A stretch of 64,000 nt of DNA from Lunatimonas lonarensis (GCF_000390185.1 NZ_AQHR01000073.1:60573-124572), one strand, 5' to 3'. Positions 35,048 to 45,206 are shown, numbered from the stretch's first letter. The notes: generated from the sequence alone by a model not told the origin. Numbers and translations are program-made.

Positions 35048-38000
35048 TTATTGCCGTGTTTTACGTTTACCAACCGTAAAGAAAAAGGTACTTCCAACAC
35101 CAGGTTCAGACTCTACCCAGATCTTCCCTCCCCAGGACTCTACCTGTTTTTTGACGATGGGCAGACCAATGCCGGTACCGTCTTCTACGCCCCTACTGTG
35201 TAATTGTTGAAAGATAACAAATATTTTTTCGAAATACTTTTCCTCTATGCCGATACCATTGTCTCTGACACTGATTTGCCAACAGTCCGATTTTTCTTCC
35301 ACAAAAATCTCCACCTGGGGAGGAACATCCTTTTTCCCGTATTTGACGGCATTGTCAATCAGGCAATGGAGGGTTTGGGTCAAGGGAGCCTTAAATCCGA
35401 AAATCGTAGGAAGGTTTGCCCCGGTAACAACGGCTCGACGATCTTCCAAAAGCTTTCTCCGCAACGCCTTGTATTCTTCCAGTAACCCTTCCAAGGAGAT
35501 GCGTTCCGGCTCCTCCTCAAACTTTCCTGCCCGGGAGTATTCGAGCACATCTAATATGATTTGCTTCATTCGTATAGCTCCATCGACGGCAAAATCAATG
35601 TATTGGTGCGCCTTGGCATCCAATTGATCCCGATATTTTCTCTGCAACTGATTTAGGAAACTCGTAATCATACGCAGCGGTTCCTGTAGATCGTGCGAGG
35701 TGATAAACGCAAACTGCTCCAGTTGCTCGTTGGAAATCTCAAGGTCTCGGGCGTACTTCAATAGGGTTTCATTTGCCTCCTTCAGCCGAATGTCTCCCTC
35801 CTTCCGAAGGGTTACATCTTTAAAGTAAACCGAAAGCCCCTTCTTACTGGGGTAAGCGGTCACTTCAAACCAGCGCCCCAGCGGTTCAAAATACTCCTCA
35901 AAGTACTGAACTTCCATGGTTTGCTTGGCAAGGTGATACTTCTGATAAAAGGTGCCATCGATTGCCTCCGGGTATTTTTCCCATAAATTACTGCCAAGCA
36001 TTTCGCTTCGGTTCCTAAAAAGGAACTTCTCTGCCTGCGCGTTCCAATAGGTAACCTTCCATTGGTTGTCCACCGCAAAAAAAGCATCACCAATGGACTC
36101 GAGGATCTGGATCTTTTCCTCAAATGCCTCCATAAGGATTCGCTCATTCTCTATCCGGGAATCGATATTCCGGTAGTAGGACGAAAGCCCACCCCCCGAG
36201 GGATAGGCGGCAACCTCATACCATGACCTAGTCCCTGGATAAAAATATTCGAATCGCTCTGATTTACCCGAAGCAACCACCCGCTTGTAGATGGTCTCAA
36301 TCTCCGTGCCTTTGGCAGGTGCAAATTCCTCCCAAATATTCTTACCTATTAGGTCTTCTGATTTACGGCCCAACAGGTTTTCAGACTCTTTGTTAAAGAA
36401 GGTAAAATTCCAATTTTCGTCTACCGCATAAAAAGCATCGGAAATACTCCCGAGGATCTCTTCCAGCTGGTTGCGGGTAGATTTCATGGTGTGGATGTCT
36501 TGGAAACTACCAAACACCTTGACTGGCCTTCCATCTACCTCCTCACAACGTCCTATACACCTGATCCATTTTTCCCGACCGGCGTTTGTCTTTATCAGTA
36601 GTTCCTCGTCAAATTCAATACCCTCGCTAACCAGTCTGTCAATAGCCTGGCGTATTCGATCCTTGCTCTCGCCCACGTAAAACTCAAAGCCACCGGTGAG
36701 CGACGCACTGTAGTCTTCGTCGACCTCCAATATTCTACGCACCATGGGCGACCAATACACGTTGCCGACCTCTCGCTGTCCGGTTAACTCCAGCTCCCAA
36801 CTTCCAATTTGTGCGATATCCGCTATTTCCTCGCTCAACCTTGCCAACTTGATTTCGGCGGTAATATCCTTGGCTGACCCGTAAATTATTTCCTCTTGAG
36901 GATACCGATTGCAGTGCCAGGATAGCCAAACAACCTGTCCCTGACGGTTGATCACGCGCAACTGACATTTAAAAGATTCGCTTTCTTTGCTAGCTGTAGT
37001 TAGGGCTGCTGTCATCCTGGGGATGTCTCCCGCATAGACAAAACCTGCCAAGGGCTTTCCTACGATTTCCGATTCAGAATACCCTAGCATATTACATCCG
37101 GCGGAGTTGATCGTGATGAAGTTTCCCTGGTAATCCAATATCGCGACCAGATCAGGAAGCGACTCAAACATGTGAAGCCGATCGTTTTCCATTCGCTTTC
37201 GAAAAATCTCCGACCCCAAAAAAAGCTGCATTGCATTAAAAACAAACTCATACTCCCTCATATTGGGAGTTGCATCAGAATTCCCAACCAACAAAACCGC
37301 TGTACACTGCTCATGGTACATCAACGGAACACCAAAAACAGCTGGTTTGTGGGTAAGAGGTTTCTCAAAATGGCTAAAACAGGAAGCCGTTTCAGAAGCA
37401 TCCTCTGTATAAATTATGGTTCGATCCAACCATATTTTTCCGGGTAGACCGCTTCCTACATCGAGCGTTGGATCCACTGGGCTAGCCTCACCGGTAATGG
37501 GCTTGCTGAACGCATCAACTCTGGCCACTCGCCTAAGTTTATCTCCACGTATAGAGGGCAACCAAATCTCGGTAAATCCAAATCCCCCTAAATCCAAAAT
37601 CATCCGGCAGGTCTCCGACAATGCGGGGTTCAGATCATCGGTAGTACTAAAGACCTCGGAAATTTTTGTAAAAAGGTCCTTTTGGATCTGCTCGCTCATC
37701 TCAGCAGTAATGTCGCGTACAATCCCTTCGAATGAAATAGGGCGACCGGACGCATCCCGATTTAGCCGACCAACTTCGCTTACCCATCTTACCTGCCCGT
37801 CCGGCAAAAGGATTCGATGGGGAAAATTAAGCTCTTTCCTTCCTCCAAAGGTTTCCTCCTGCTCGCGATCAAAACGTGCCAAATCCTGTGGATGAATGGT
37901 AGCATAGAACGCGTTAAAATCCAGCAGAAAATCTTCCCGTTTTCTGCCCCAGATTTCATATACCTTATCCGACCAAGTGAGGGTATTGGCATCCATTTCC

Positions 38001-38440
38001 AATCGCCAGTAACCAATATCGGCTATTTCAGAGGCAGCTGCCAACTTTTGCTCGGACAGCTGAAGCCTCAAAAGTTCTTCCTCCCGCTGGGTAACATCCT
38101 GACAGATAACCATCACGCAGGACTTATCCCGGAAGGTCACCTTATGGCCATTAATATCTACCTTGATCAACGAGCCATCCTTTTTTTGATGCGTAAACAC
38201 TCCAAAATGAATGTTCCCCTCAATAGACTCAATGTCTTTATGCGCCTGTATCAGTTTCGGAACCTCTTTTGTTGGCCGCAAAGCCACAATGCTCATGGAT
38301 AAAAATTCCTCTCTGGCATACCCATAATGTGACACGGCAGCTTGATTTACCTCCAGAATTCCAAAGGTATCCAACTCATACACCCACATGGGTAATGGAC
38401 TTAGAAAAAAAAGACCACTGTAATCGTCGAGCCTATGCAT
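35048..38440 (-). CDS. Multi-PAS/GAF soluble sensor histidine kinase
   Basis: An 1130-residue kinase with no membrane helix, so probably cytoplasmic. Order: PAS at about 10-110, PAS_3 at 135-250, GAF-like domain at 260-405, PAS at 415-530, PAS_3 at 545-660, two PAS at 670-785 and 795-905, then HisKA with phosphoacceptor His916 (FITSHDLQEPLRM) and HATPase with N box LIDNAVKYGKK, G1 DNGIGIEE and G2 GTGIGLPIVKKQVESWGG. The two late PAS domains are similar to each other (NWNFTFFNKESENLLGRKSEDLIG and QWKVTYWNAQAEKFLFRNRSEMLG). No chromophore cysteine is evident. It is paired with the receiver protein at 34598. The signal is unknown. Confidence 0.93.
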   Translation of the reverse strand: MHRLDDYSGLFFLSPLPMWVYELDTFGILEVNQAAVSHYGYAREEFLSMSIVALRPTKEVPKLIQAHKDIESIEGNIHFGVFTHQKKDGSLIKVDINGHKVTFRDKSCVMVICQDVTQREEELLRLQLSEQKLAAASEIADIGYWRLEMDANTLTWSDKVYEIWGRKREDFLLDFNAFYATIHPQDLARFDREQEETFGGRKELNFPHRILLPDGQVRWVSEVGRLNRDASGRPISFEGIVRDITAEMSEQIQKDLFTKISEVFSTTDDLNPALSETCRMILDLGGFGFTEIWLPSIRGDKLRRVARVDAFSKPITGEASPVDPTLDVGSGLPGKIWLDRTIIYTEDASETASCFSHFEKPLTHKPAVFGVPLMYHEQCTAVLLVGNSDATPNMREYEFVFNAMQLFLGSEIFRKRMENDRLHMFESLPDLVAILDYQGNFITINSAGCNMLGYSESEIVGKPLAGFVYAGDIPRMTAALTTASKESESFKCQLRVINRQGQVVWLSWHCNRYPQEEIIYGSAKDITAEIKLARLSEEIADIAQIGSWELELTGQREVGNVYWSPMVRRILEVDEDYSASLTGGFEFYVGESKDRIRQAIDRLVSEGIEFDEELLIKTNAGREKWIRCIGRCEEVDGRPVKVFGSFQDIHTMKSTRNQLEEILGSISDAFYAVDENWNFTFFNKESENLLGRKSEDLIGKNIWEEFAPAKGTEIETIYKRVVASGKSERFEYFYPGTRSWYEVAAYPSGGGLSSYYRNIDSRIENERILMEAFEEKIQILESIGDAFFAVDNQWKVTYWNAQAEKFLFRNRSEMLGSNLWEKYPEAIDGTFYQKYHLAKQTMEVQYFEEYFEPLGRWFEVTAYPSKKGLSVYFKDVTLRKEGDIRLKEANETLLKYARDLEISNEQLEQFAFITSHDLQEPLRMITSFLNQLQRKYRDQLDAKAHQYIDFAVDGAIRMKQIILDVLEYSRAGKFEEEPERISLEGLLEEYKALRRKLLEDRRAVVTGANLPTIFGFKAPLTQTLHCLIDNAVKYGKKDVPPQVEIFVEEKSDCWQISVRDNGIGIEEKYFEKIFVIFQQLHSRGVEDGTGIGLPIVKKQVESWGGKIWVESEPGVGSTFFFTVGKRKTRQ

Positions 38441-38486
38441 TGGATAAAGTTAAAGGGGATACTTCCGTTAGGCTGTTATTATCAAT

Positions 38487-38517
38487 GAAAGATAGCGCAA
38501 AATTCGGGTACGTACAA
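38487..38517 (-). promoter_or_regulatory. Promoter candidate for the kinase-receiver operon
   Basis: Minus-strand TTG (38515-38517), 20 bases, TATCTTTC (38487-38494), one mismatch from TAnnTTTG. The ATG at 38440 lies about 40 bases beyond the expected transcription start. Confidence 0.45.
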
Positions 38518-38647
38518 CGCACCTGCATCTAATTTCAAAAAGTCTGTTCCTGTGATGTCGGTCACAATGGAATCCAAAAACTTGTTACTACCTTTGGCCT
38601 AAATTACGAAAAGGATGCCTACCATTTTCTGTTGAAATAGTAATTGC

Positions 38648-39076
38648 GTGGAAGATAGTCACAGCACCGGTAAAGCCATTTTTGGGCAAAAAAGCCGCAC
38701 GGGCAATGCATCCGATTTTTTCTCGGGAGGCTATGCTGTCCTATTTCGCATTTTGGGCATTGTTCTTATAGCTGTCCTGTGTTGCCTTGGAAGCCACCAT
38801 CCCATTGATTGTTTCAGCATACAGGAACAGGAAACCTATCAGCTGCCTGGAGAGGTTCCCTTAAAAATGACCTTTGCCGAATGGGTTGGTTTGGAAAAGG
38901 AAGAGAAAAACCCAGAGAATGAATTACCCTCCGCCAAACCTTGGTTGTCCCATCTAAAGCGCACTTTTTTGCTTTGCCGCGCTTCAGAGCCTGAGTTAAC
39001 GACTGTTTCCGCGGGGGGATTAAAAAACCGCCCTCTCTACCTGCTTTTTCACAACCTGAAAATTCACCTGGCCTAG
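38648..39076 (+). CDS. Possible small membrane protein upstream of dabA
   Basis: A 142-residue frame that I do not recognise. Residues 27-47 form one hydrophobic helix (YAVLFRILGIVLIAVLCCLGS) followed by a mostly polar part and a conserved-looking basic end (LKNRPLYLLFHNLKIHLA). It lies 77 bp before dabA on the same strand, but the codon pattern is not strong and the other strand is open as well. It could be a real Bacteroidota-specific protein or a chance frame. The start could also be at a later Met. Confidence 0.4.
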   Translation: MEDSHSTGKAIFGQKSRTGNASDFFSGGYAVLFRILGIVLIAVLCCLGSHHPIDCFSIQEQETYQLPGEVPLKMTFAEWVGLEKEEKNPENELPSAKPWLSHLKRTFLLCRASEPELTTVSAGGLKNRPLYLLFHNLKIHLA

Positions 39077-39153
39077 CCATCTTCCCATCCGGGAACCATT
39101 TTTGAATTGCTCCCGATTCGAACGTCTTTTTATTCAACTAATCAAACTACGCT

Positions 39154-41643
39154 ATGGCGCATAACGTGTCATTTGATTTGGATCATGTCATCCATGAACT
39201 GGGTCATTATCTCCCTGCACAAGCTCCGCTGAAGGACTTTGTGCATCACAATACCTTGCATGCTTTTCAACACCTGCCTTTTCATCAGGCACTGCAAATG
39301 GCTACAGAAAATTTCGGATATAAAGGTTACTGGGGCTTGGATAAATTCCGGGAGCTTTACCACCAAAAGAAAATCAATCGGTTGATTTTTGAAAGGGTCA
39401 TCATTGAACATAAAGGGCCCGATCAATTGGCTTATTGGAGCAATCTTTTGCTGCATAATCCTGTGCAGGAATATCCTGAGCCTAAGGTTGGGCAGATCAG
39501 AAAACTTTGGAGAACTGCTTACAAACTTAATTTGGATAAGGAGGTACATCAGGTTCTCTTTCGATTGGTCAGTGCCTATCTTGATCAGGGAATTGCCATC
39601 TGGAAGTTTCCTTTGGAAGGAAAGGGATTACTTGCAGGTATCAGGACGTTGGAAAAAAACAGCTTCAGTACCTTTATCAAAAGTGAACGTGCGAGAAACC
39701 TGCTCTTTGAAAAAAGCACCAGGTTAGTAGATTTGCTTCATCTTCTAGTAGGTAAAGAAAAATGGTTTGCACACTATCTTTTTGACCAACAGTTCGCCCA
39801 TCCTGGTTGGTCGGGAATGGTAGCGGTGCTGGAACACCAGGAAAAATCTCTGTTGGATAAAAGGAAAGTTACCCTTCATGACCTGATTTTCTTGGAATGT
39901 ATCCTTGAAATCGATGCCCTTGATAGGAGAAGGGGAGAAAAATGGTCTTCTCTGGCACCTGTTATCCCTGAGAATCTAAGCCCCTTTTTAGAACCTCCCA
40001 AAACATCTGAGTGGTTTGAAATCCACAGACTTTGGCAGGAGGCAATGGAATGGTCTTATTACGATCAGGTCATCAAAGGTCTGCAGCTAAGTCATGCATC
40101 TGATTTCAAAAAAGAAGCATCCTTTCAGGCCATGTTCTGTATTGATGACCGATCATGCTCCATCAGACGGTATGTAGAACGGTTTGCTCCTGATGCCCAG
40201 ACTTTCGGTACAGCAGGGTTCTTCAACCTTCCCTTCTATTTCCAGCCGGAACACGGCAAATTTATGACCAAGGTCTGTCCTGCCCCAGTCACTCCAGCAC
40301 ATGTCATTAAAGAATCCGAGTCCAAAATCAGACACGAAAAGGATCCCCATTTCAGCAAGCATTCCAAAGGTATTTTCGGCGGTTGGGCCATCTCCCAGAC
40401 GATGGGCTTTTGGTCTGCTTTGAAATTGGCGAAAAGTATCTTTTTCCCTTCAGAGACCCCTGCCATGGTCTCTTCCTTCAAGCACATGGATCCCAAAGGT
40501 AAGCTCAGTGTGGCATGTACCAACCCCGAACATAAACATCATGGGCTCCAAGTGGGCTTCACGGTTGAAGAAATGGCCAACGCCATGGAGGGATTGCTCA
40601 AAAGTATAGGGTTGGTGAAGGATTTTGCTCCATTGGTTTATGTGATCAGCCATGGAGCAAGTTCGGTGAACAATACCCACTACGCCGGATATGACTGTGG
40701 TGCCTGTAGCGGTAGATCAGGTTCTGTGAATGCACGGGTGGCTGCGGCCATTGGCAACAACATGGCGGTAAGGGAATTGCTGGCAGGTAGAGGTCTTGTA
40801 ATTCCTGAAAGCACCCAATTTATTGGAGGCTTGCATGATACCACACGTGATGAAATGGAGTTCTATGATGAGGAAGAATTATCAGAGACCAATAAGATCC
40901 TGCATGAAAGAAATGTACAGACCTTTGAAATCGCGCTGGATTATAACGCCAAAGAGAGGTCTAGGCGGTTTCACACGATTGACTCTAGACAGAAAGCGAA
41001 AAAAATCCACGAACAGGTGAAAAAGCGGGCTTTGTCGCTCTTTGTGACCAGGCCGGAATGGAACCATGCCACCAATGCCCTCTGTGTTGTCGGAAAGAGG
41101 GAAAATAACCGACATCTCTTCCTGGATAAACGCGCTTTCCTGAACTCTTACGACCATACCATTGACCCTGAAGGTCAATACCTTTTTGGTATTCTCAAAG
41201 CAGTAGCACCGGTCTGTGGGGGGATTAATTTGGAATATTACTTCTCCAAAGTGGATAATGACAGATTGGGTGCTGGAAGTAAATTACCCCATAATGTGAT
41301 GGGGCTGATTGGTGTAGCCAATGGAATGGATGGAGATTTACGTACGGGATTACCGCTCCAAATGGTCAATATCCATGACCCTCTTCGAATTTTGATCACG
41401 GTAGAGCATTATCCTGATATCCTGTTGAAAACCATTCAGACCCATGACGCTACCTATGAATGGTTTGTCAATGATTGGGTAAAATTGGTCTGTATCCATC
41501 CGGATAGTAAACAGGCGTTTGTGTTCAACGAGGGCGAGTTTGTGGAATACCAACCCATCACTTCCCATATCGCCGCCATCGATAACCTCGATGCTGTGCT
41601 GGAATCCTCTGCCGAAAACCTTCCTGTTTACCTCATCGCATAA
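39154..41643 (+). CDS. dabA: Inorganic carbon transporter soluble subunit DabA (DUF2309)
   Basis: An 829-residue DabA. The beta-carbonic-anhydrase-like zinc site can be placed: Cys329 and Asp331 (MFCIDDRSCSIRRY), His500 (YVISHGASSV) and Cys515 (AGYDCGACSG). The 15-residue distance between His and Cys equals that known from the Halothiobacillus enzyme. The N-terminus DFVHHNTLHAFQHLPFHQAL is also diagnostic. DabA with DabB is thought to couple cation movement to one-way hydration of CO2 to bicarbonate in the cytoplasm. The stop is three bases before dabB. The start codon is preceded by an AT-rich leader sharing a 16-mer with the hsdM promoter region. Confidence 0.95.
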   Translation: MAHNVSFDLDHVIHELGHYLPAQAPLKDFVHHNTLHAFQHLPFHQALQMATENFGYKGYWGLDKFRELYHQKKINRLIFERVIIEHKGPDQLAYWSNLLLHNPVQEYPEPKVGQIRKLWRTAYKLNLDKEVHQVLFRLVSAYLDQGIAIWKFPLEGKGLLAGIRTLEKNSFSTFIKSERARNLLFEKSTRLVDLLHLLVGKEKWFAHYLFDQQFAHPGWSGMVAVLEHQEKSLLDKRKVTLHDLIFLECILEIDALDRRRGEKWSSLAPVIPENLSPFLEPPKTSEWFEIHRLWQEAMEWSYYDQVIKGLQLSHASDFKKEASFQAMFCIDDRSCSIRRYVERFAPDAQTFGTAGFFNLPFYFQPEHGKFMTKVCPAPVTPAHVIKESESKIRHEKDPHFSKHSKGIFGGWAISQTMGFWSALKLAKSIFFPSETPAMVSSFKHMDPKGKLSVACTNPEHKHHGLQVGFTVEEMANAMEGLLKSIGLVKDFAPLVYVISHGASSVNNTHYAGYDCGACSGRSGSVNARVAAAIGNNMAVRELLAGRGLVIPESTQFIGGLHDTTRDEMEFYDEEELSETNKILHERNVQTFEIALDYNAKERSRRFHTIDSRQKAKKIHEQVKKRALSLFVTRPEWNHATNALCVVGKRENNRHLFLDKRAFLNSYDHTIDPEGQYLFGILKAVAPVCGGINLEYYFSKVDNDRLGAGSKLPHNVMGLIGVANGMDGDLRTGLPLQMVNIHDPLRILITVEHYPDILLKTIQTHDATYEWFVNDWVKLVCIHPDSKQAFVFNEGEFVEYQPITSHIAAIDNLDAVLESSAENLPVYLIA

Positions 41644-41646
41644 ATC

Positions 41647-43524
41647 ATGGAACATCAAGTCATGATCAGTTTATTTGTCATGGTGCCACTGCTGGCATTC
41701 CTGATTTCACTGCTGCTGCCGGATACTCAGGAAAATAGTTTTTCGAGACTGGCATTTGTCACAGTAAGTCTGCAACTACTGGGAATCACAGGATACATCA
41801 TCTATTGGATTATTGGAGGCATGATTCCGGTCAACATCCGTGAACTGGAACTATACAACAATGGTAGCTATCAGTTTCTGTTGGATTTCTATTTCGATAC
41901 CCTCTCGGCTGTTTTCCTCTGGGTAGGCGCACTTGTGACCTTCTTGATCACCCGCTACAGCAGGTTCTATATGCATTTGGAGGAGGGTTACAAGCGGTTT
42001 TTCAATACATTGCTTTTCTTCTATCTTGCCTATAACCTGACGGTGTTGGCGGGAAATTTCGAAACCCTGTTTTTGGGTTGGGAAATGTTGGGGATTTCCT
42101 CCTTCCTTTTGATTGCCTTTTACCGGGACCGTTATTTGCCGGTAAGAAATGCAGTGAAGGTGTTTTCCATTTACCGGATTGGGGATATAGGGATTATCCT
42201 CGCCATGTGGGCAAGCCATCACCTTTGGCATGAGAACATCAGCTTTATCAAGTTGTTGGACAAAGAGCTGGTTTCTGAACAATTGGCTTCTCATGGAGGA
42301 ATTGGGCTGTTTATCGCCATCTCATTATGGATAGCAGCAGCGGCCAAATCTGCACAGTTTCCTTTCTCCTCATGGTTGCCACGGGCCATGGAAGGGCCTA
42401 CCCCTTCCTCAGCCATCTTCTACGGTTCGCTCTCGGTACATTTTGGAGTATTCTTGCTGTTACGAACCTTTCCTTTTTGGGAGCATCAGCTGACGGCCAG
42501 GATATTGATTGGTCTTTTGGGGTTGGTGACGGTTATGATTGCCTATCCTATCGCAAGGGTTCAGTCCACCATCAAAACCCAGATTGCTTATGCCTCTATT
42601 GCACAGATTGGCATCATGTTCATCGAGGTAGCCTTGGGTTTGCAGACCTTGGCCTTGATCCATTTCGCCGGCAATGCGTTCCTTAGAACTTACCAACTAT
42701 TGGTGTCTCCTTCTGTGGTAGCCTATATGACACGGGATCAGTTTTACCACTTCAAAGCCCGTGAGATTACCCTTGAAGATACCTTCCCCAAAAGATTGGA
42801 GTATAGTCTCTACATCCTTTCGCTCAAGGAATGGAATTTGGACAAAATGCTCAATAGGCTGATCTTTAATCCGATCAAACGACTGGGGCGGAAACTGGAT
42901 TTCCTGACACCCAAAAACCTGTTGTTGTATTTCCTTCCGCTTTATGCGTTGGGCCTGTTACTGTACTTCAATCAGGAATGGATACCTACCCTCATTCGGG
43001 GCTACCTACCTGGTTTCTTCGGATTACTGGGATTGATGATGGTCTTTAAGGCCTTCTCGGAAAGAGTTTACCCAAGATTGGCCTTGATGTTGGTAATGGC
43101 CAATCACTTCTGGATTGCTTTAGCAGTATCTTTCAATGAAAGCTTTGATTATAGTCAAACACTGATTTATCTCAGTGGCGTGGTGGTAGCGGGTGTGATC
43201 GGTTATTTGGCTTTGGATAGGCTGAGGAAGAAAGAACCCAACTATTTCGACCTAAACCAATACTATGGCCATGTGTATGAATATCCCAAGTTGGCCGTGC
43301 TATTTCTTCTGTCCGCATTGGGCGTCATGGGATTTCCGATCAGTCCAACCTTTATAGGGGTAGACCTGATTTTTAGTCACATCCATGAAGGACAGTATGT
43401 GTTGGCGGCATTAGATGCCATCAGTTTCATTTTCGGGGGTATCGCCCTGATCAGGATCTATGCGAGGCTGTTCCTTGGTCCGCACATCAAAAATTATCAT
43501 TCTACTGCTTTAAAATCTTCTTAA
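41647..43524 (+). CDS. dabB: Inorganic carbon transporter membrane subunit DabB (NuoL/MrpA-like)
   Basis: A 625-residue polytopic protein of the proton-conducting NADH-quinone oxidoreductase subunit 5 family. Signatures are LAGNFETLFLGWEMLGISSFLLIAFY near residue 135 and the antiporter core AAAKSAQFPFSSWLPRAMEGPTPSSAIFYGSLSVHFGVFLL near 235. In this setting it acts not in complex I but as the ion-translocating partner of DabA. It begins three bases after dabA and ends 13 bases before the SulP gene, making a three-gene operon. Confidence 0.93.
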   Translation: MEHQVMISLFVMVPLLAFLISLLLPDTQENSFSRLAFVTVSLQLLGITGYIIYWIIGGMIPVNIRELELYNNGSYQFLLDFYFDTLSAVFLWVGALVTFLITRYSRFYMHLEEGYKRFFNTLLFFYLAYNLTVLAGNFETLFLGWEMLGISSFLLIAFYRDRYLPVRNAVKVFSIYRIGDIGIILAMWASHHLWHENISFIKLLDKELVSEQLASHGGIGLFIAISLWIAAAAKSAQFPFSSWLPRAMEGPTPSSAIFYGSLSVHFGVFLLLRTFPFWEHQLTARILIGLLGLVTVMIAYPIARVQSTIKTQIAYASIAQIGIMFIEVALGLQTLALIHFAGNAFLRTYQLLVSPSVVAYMTRDQFYHFKAREITLEDTFPKRLEYSLYILSLKEWNLDKMLNRLIFNPIKRLGRKLDFLTPKNLLLYFLPLYALGLLLYFNQEWIPTLIRGYLPGFFGLLGLMMVFKAFSERVYPRLALMLVMANHFWIALAVSFNESFDYSQTLIYLSGVVVAGVIGYLALDRLRKKEPNYFDLNQYYGHVYEYPKLAVLFLLSALGVMGFPISPTFIGVDLIFSHIHEGQYVLAALDAISFIFGGIALIRIYARLFLGPHIKNYHSTALKSS

Positions 43525-43537
43525 TCATTTAAGAATT

Positions 43538-45169
43538 ATGAAAAACAATAAAATAGAAGTTCCATTGTCTGGAATTGCTGGACTTCGTGAAAATTGGAAA
43601 TCAGATCTGGTATCAGGATTTCTTGTCTTTCTTATCGCCCTACCCCTATGTTTGGGTATTTCGATGGCATCTGGATTCCCACCCGTTGCAGGGATTTTCA
43701 CCGCCATCATCGGTGGTCTAGTGGTAACCTTTTTGGGCGGTTCAAAACTGACCATAAAGGGACCTGCAGCCGGATTGATTATCATCGCCTTGGGCGCGGT
43801 GACTGAACTTGGTCAGGGAGAACCGATGTTGGGATACCGGTTGACATTGGGAGTCATTGTTGTTGCTGGTATACTTCAGGTGATTTTTGGCTTAGTAAAG
43901 TCTGGGATTTTAGCGGATTTCTTTCCCTCGGCTACAGTTCACGGCATGTTGGCTGCCATCGGAATCATCATTATCGCCAAGCAGCTGTTTACTATGATTG
44001 GTGTAAAACCGGAAGCTACTGAGACCTTGGAACTCTTTGCCGAACTCCCCCATGCCTTGAAAGAAATCAATCCGGATATTGCCATCATCGGTAGTATCAG
44101 TTTGTTGATCATGTTTTTGTTTCCTTTGTTCAAAAACAAGTTTCTCAAAAAGCTTCCTGCGCCGCTTATTGTGATTTTGGTGGCCATCCCATTAGGGATT
44201 TATTTCGATCTGGAACACGAGCACAAGTACCTTTTCTTGGATGGGCATGAATATACCCTGGGGCCAAAATTCTTGGTGACCTTGCCGGAAAACTTACTGA
44301 GTGCCATTACTTTCCCGGATTTTTCACAGGTATTCTCCATGGTTTCCATCAAGTATATCGTCATGTTTTCCTTGGTAGGTAGCCTCGAATCCCTGCTAAG
44401 TGCGAAAGCCATTGACAGCCTGGACCCTTACAAAAGAAAATCCAATATGAACAAAGACCTTGTTGGGGTAGGTATTGGAAATACCTTGGCAGGATTTATC
44501 GGTGGGCTTCCCATGATTTCGGAAATCGTCCGTAGCTCTGCCAATATCAACAATGGCGGTAAAACGGCATGGTCCAATTTCTTTCACGGCGCCTTTCTAT
44601 TGGTCTTTGTGGCATTTTTCCCCTTGTTGATCCATCAGATTCCTTTAGCGGCCCTTGCAGCCATGTTGGTATATACCGGGTTCAGATTGGCTTCACCCAG
44701 AGAATTTTACAATACCTATAAGATAGGGCCTGAGCAATTGGCTATCTTTTTGGTGACTATCCTGTTTACGCTGGCCACTGACTTATTGATAGGAATTGGT
44801 TTGGGCATTTTGACAAAAATTATCTTCCATTTGGCCAATGGACTTCCGTTGAAATATGTATTCAAGCCTCTTTTTACGGTTGTGGAAAATCAGGAGAAAG
44901 GAGAATATACGGTGGATGTGTTCCATTCCGCTGTTTTCAGTAACTATATCAAGCTGAAAAAATCCCTGGATGCACTCCCTAAAGGTAAAACCATACATAT
45001 TGACTTCTCCCATGCCAATCTGGTGGACCATACCGTCATGGAGAACCTCCACTACTATCAGCACGACTATGAACATCAAGGAGGGAAATTTTACCTAGAA
45101 GGAATGAGTCACCTTCAAAAGAAATCCGATCACCACCTCTCCAGTAGGAAAGTGTCGAGAGCGAAATAA
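43538..45169 (+). CDS. SulP family anion (probable bicarbonate) transporter with STAS domain
   Basis: A 543-residue SulP/SLC26-type carrier. The membrane domain starts with LRENWKSDLVSGFLVFLIALPLCLGISMASGFPPVAGIFTAIIGGLVVTFLGGSKLTIKGPAAGLI, the family hallmark, and contains about 12-14 helices. A C-terminal STAS domain (about residues 430-540) includes KTIHIDFSHANLVDHTVMENLHYY. SulP members carry sulfate, bicarbonate and other anions. The position directly after dabA-dabB suggests bicarbonate, as in BicA, so the operon would supply bicarbonate by two routes. That specificity is inferred from context. Confidence 0.9.
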   Translation: MKNNKIEVPLSGIAGLRENWKSDLVSGFLVFLIALPLCLGISMASGFPPVAGIFTAIIGGLVVTFLGGSKLTIKGPAAGLIIIALGAVTELGQGEPMLGYRLTLGVIVVAGILQVIFGLVKSGILADFFPSATVHGMLAAIGIIIIAKQLFTMIGVKPEATETLELFAELPHALKEINPDIAIIGSISLLIMFLFPLFKNKFLKKLPAPLIVILVAIPLGIYFDLEHEHKYLFLDGHEYTLGPKFLVTLPENLLSAITFPDFSQVFSMVSIKYIVMFSLVGSLESLLSAKAIDSLDPYKRKSNMNKDLVGVGIGNTLAGFIGGLPMISEIVRSSANINNGGKTAWSNFFHGAFLLVFVAFFPLLIHQIPLAALAAMLVYTGFRLASPREFYNTYKIGPEQLAIFLVTILFTLATDLLIGIGLGILTKIIFHLANGLPLKYVFKPLFTVVENQEKGEYTVDVFHSAVFSNYIKLKKSLDALPKGKTIHIDFSHANLVDHTVMENLHYYQHDYEHQGGKFYLEGMSHLQKKSDHHLSSRKVSRAK

Positions 45170-45170
45170 T

Positions 45171-45206
45171 CAAAAAAGGCTGCCCTTTTCGGACAGCCTC
45201 TATTTG
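45171..45206 (-). terminator. Terminator of the GH78 gene, shared with the SulP operon
   Basis: The stem AGGCTGCCC (45177-45185) and GGACAGCCT (45191-45199) closes a 5-base loop. Read on the minus strand it is AGGCTGTCC-loop-GGGCAGCCT followed by TTTTTGATT, a classical intrinsic terminator for GH78; on the plus strand the T-tract is weaker. Confidence 0.75.

Noticed and set aside
38814..39137. 107-codon minus-strand frame upstream of dabA
   Set aside because: It overlaps the plus-strand candidate at 38648-39076, shows no signal or family motif and would run against dabA; the plus frame is only slightly more convincing, so it alone is listed, at low confidence.
41647..43524. NuoL-like gene as part of respiratory complex I or an Mrp antiporter
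   Set aside because: No other nuo or mrp genes are adjacent, and it directly follows dabA, so DabB is the better reading.
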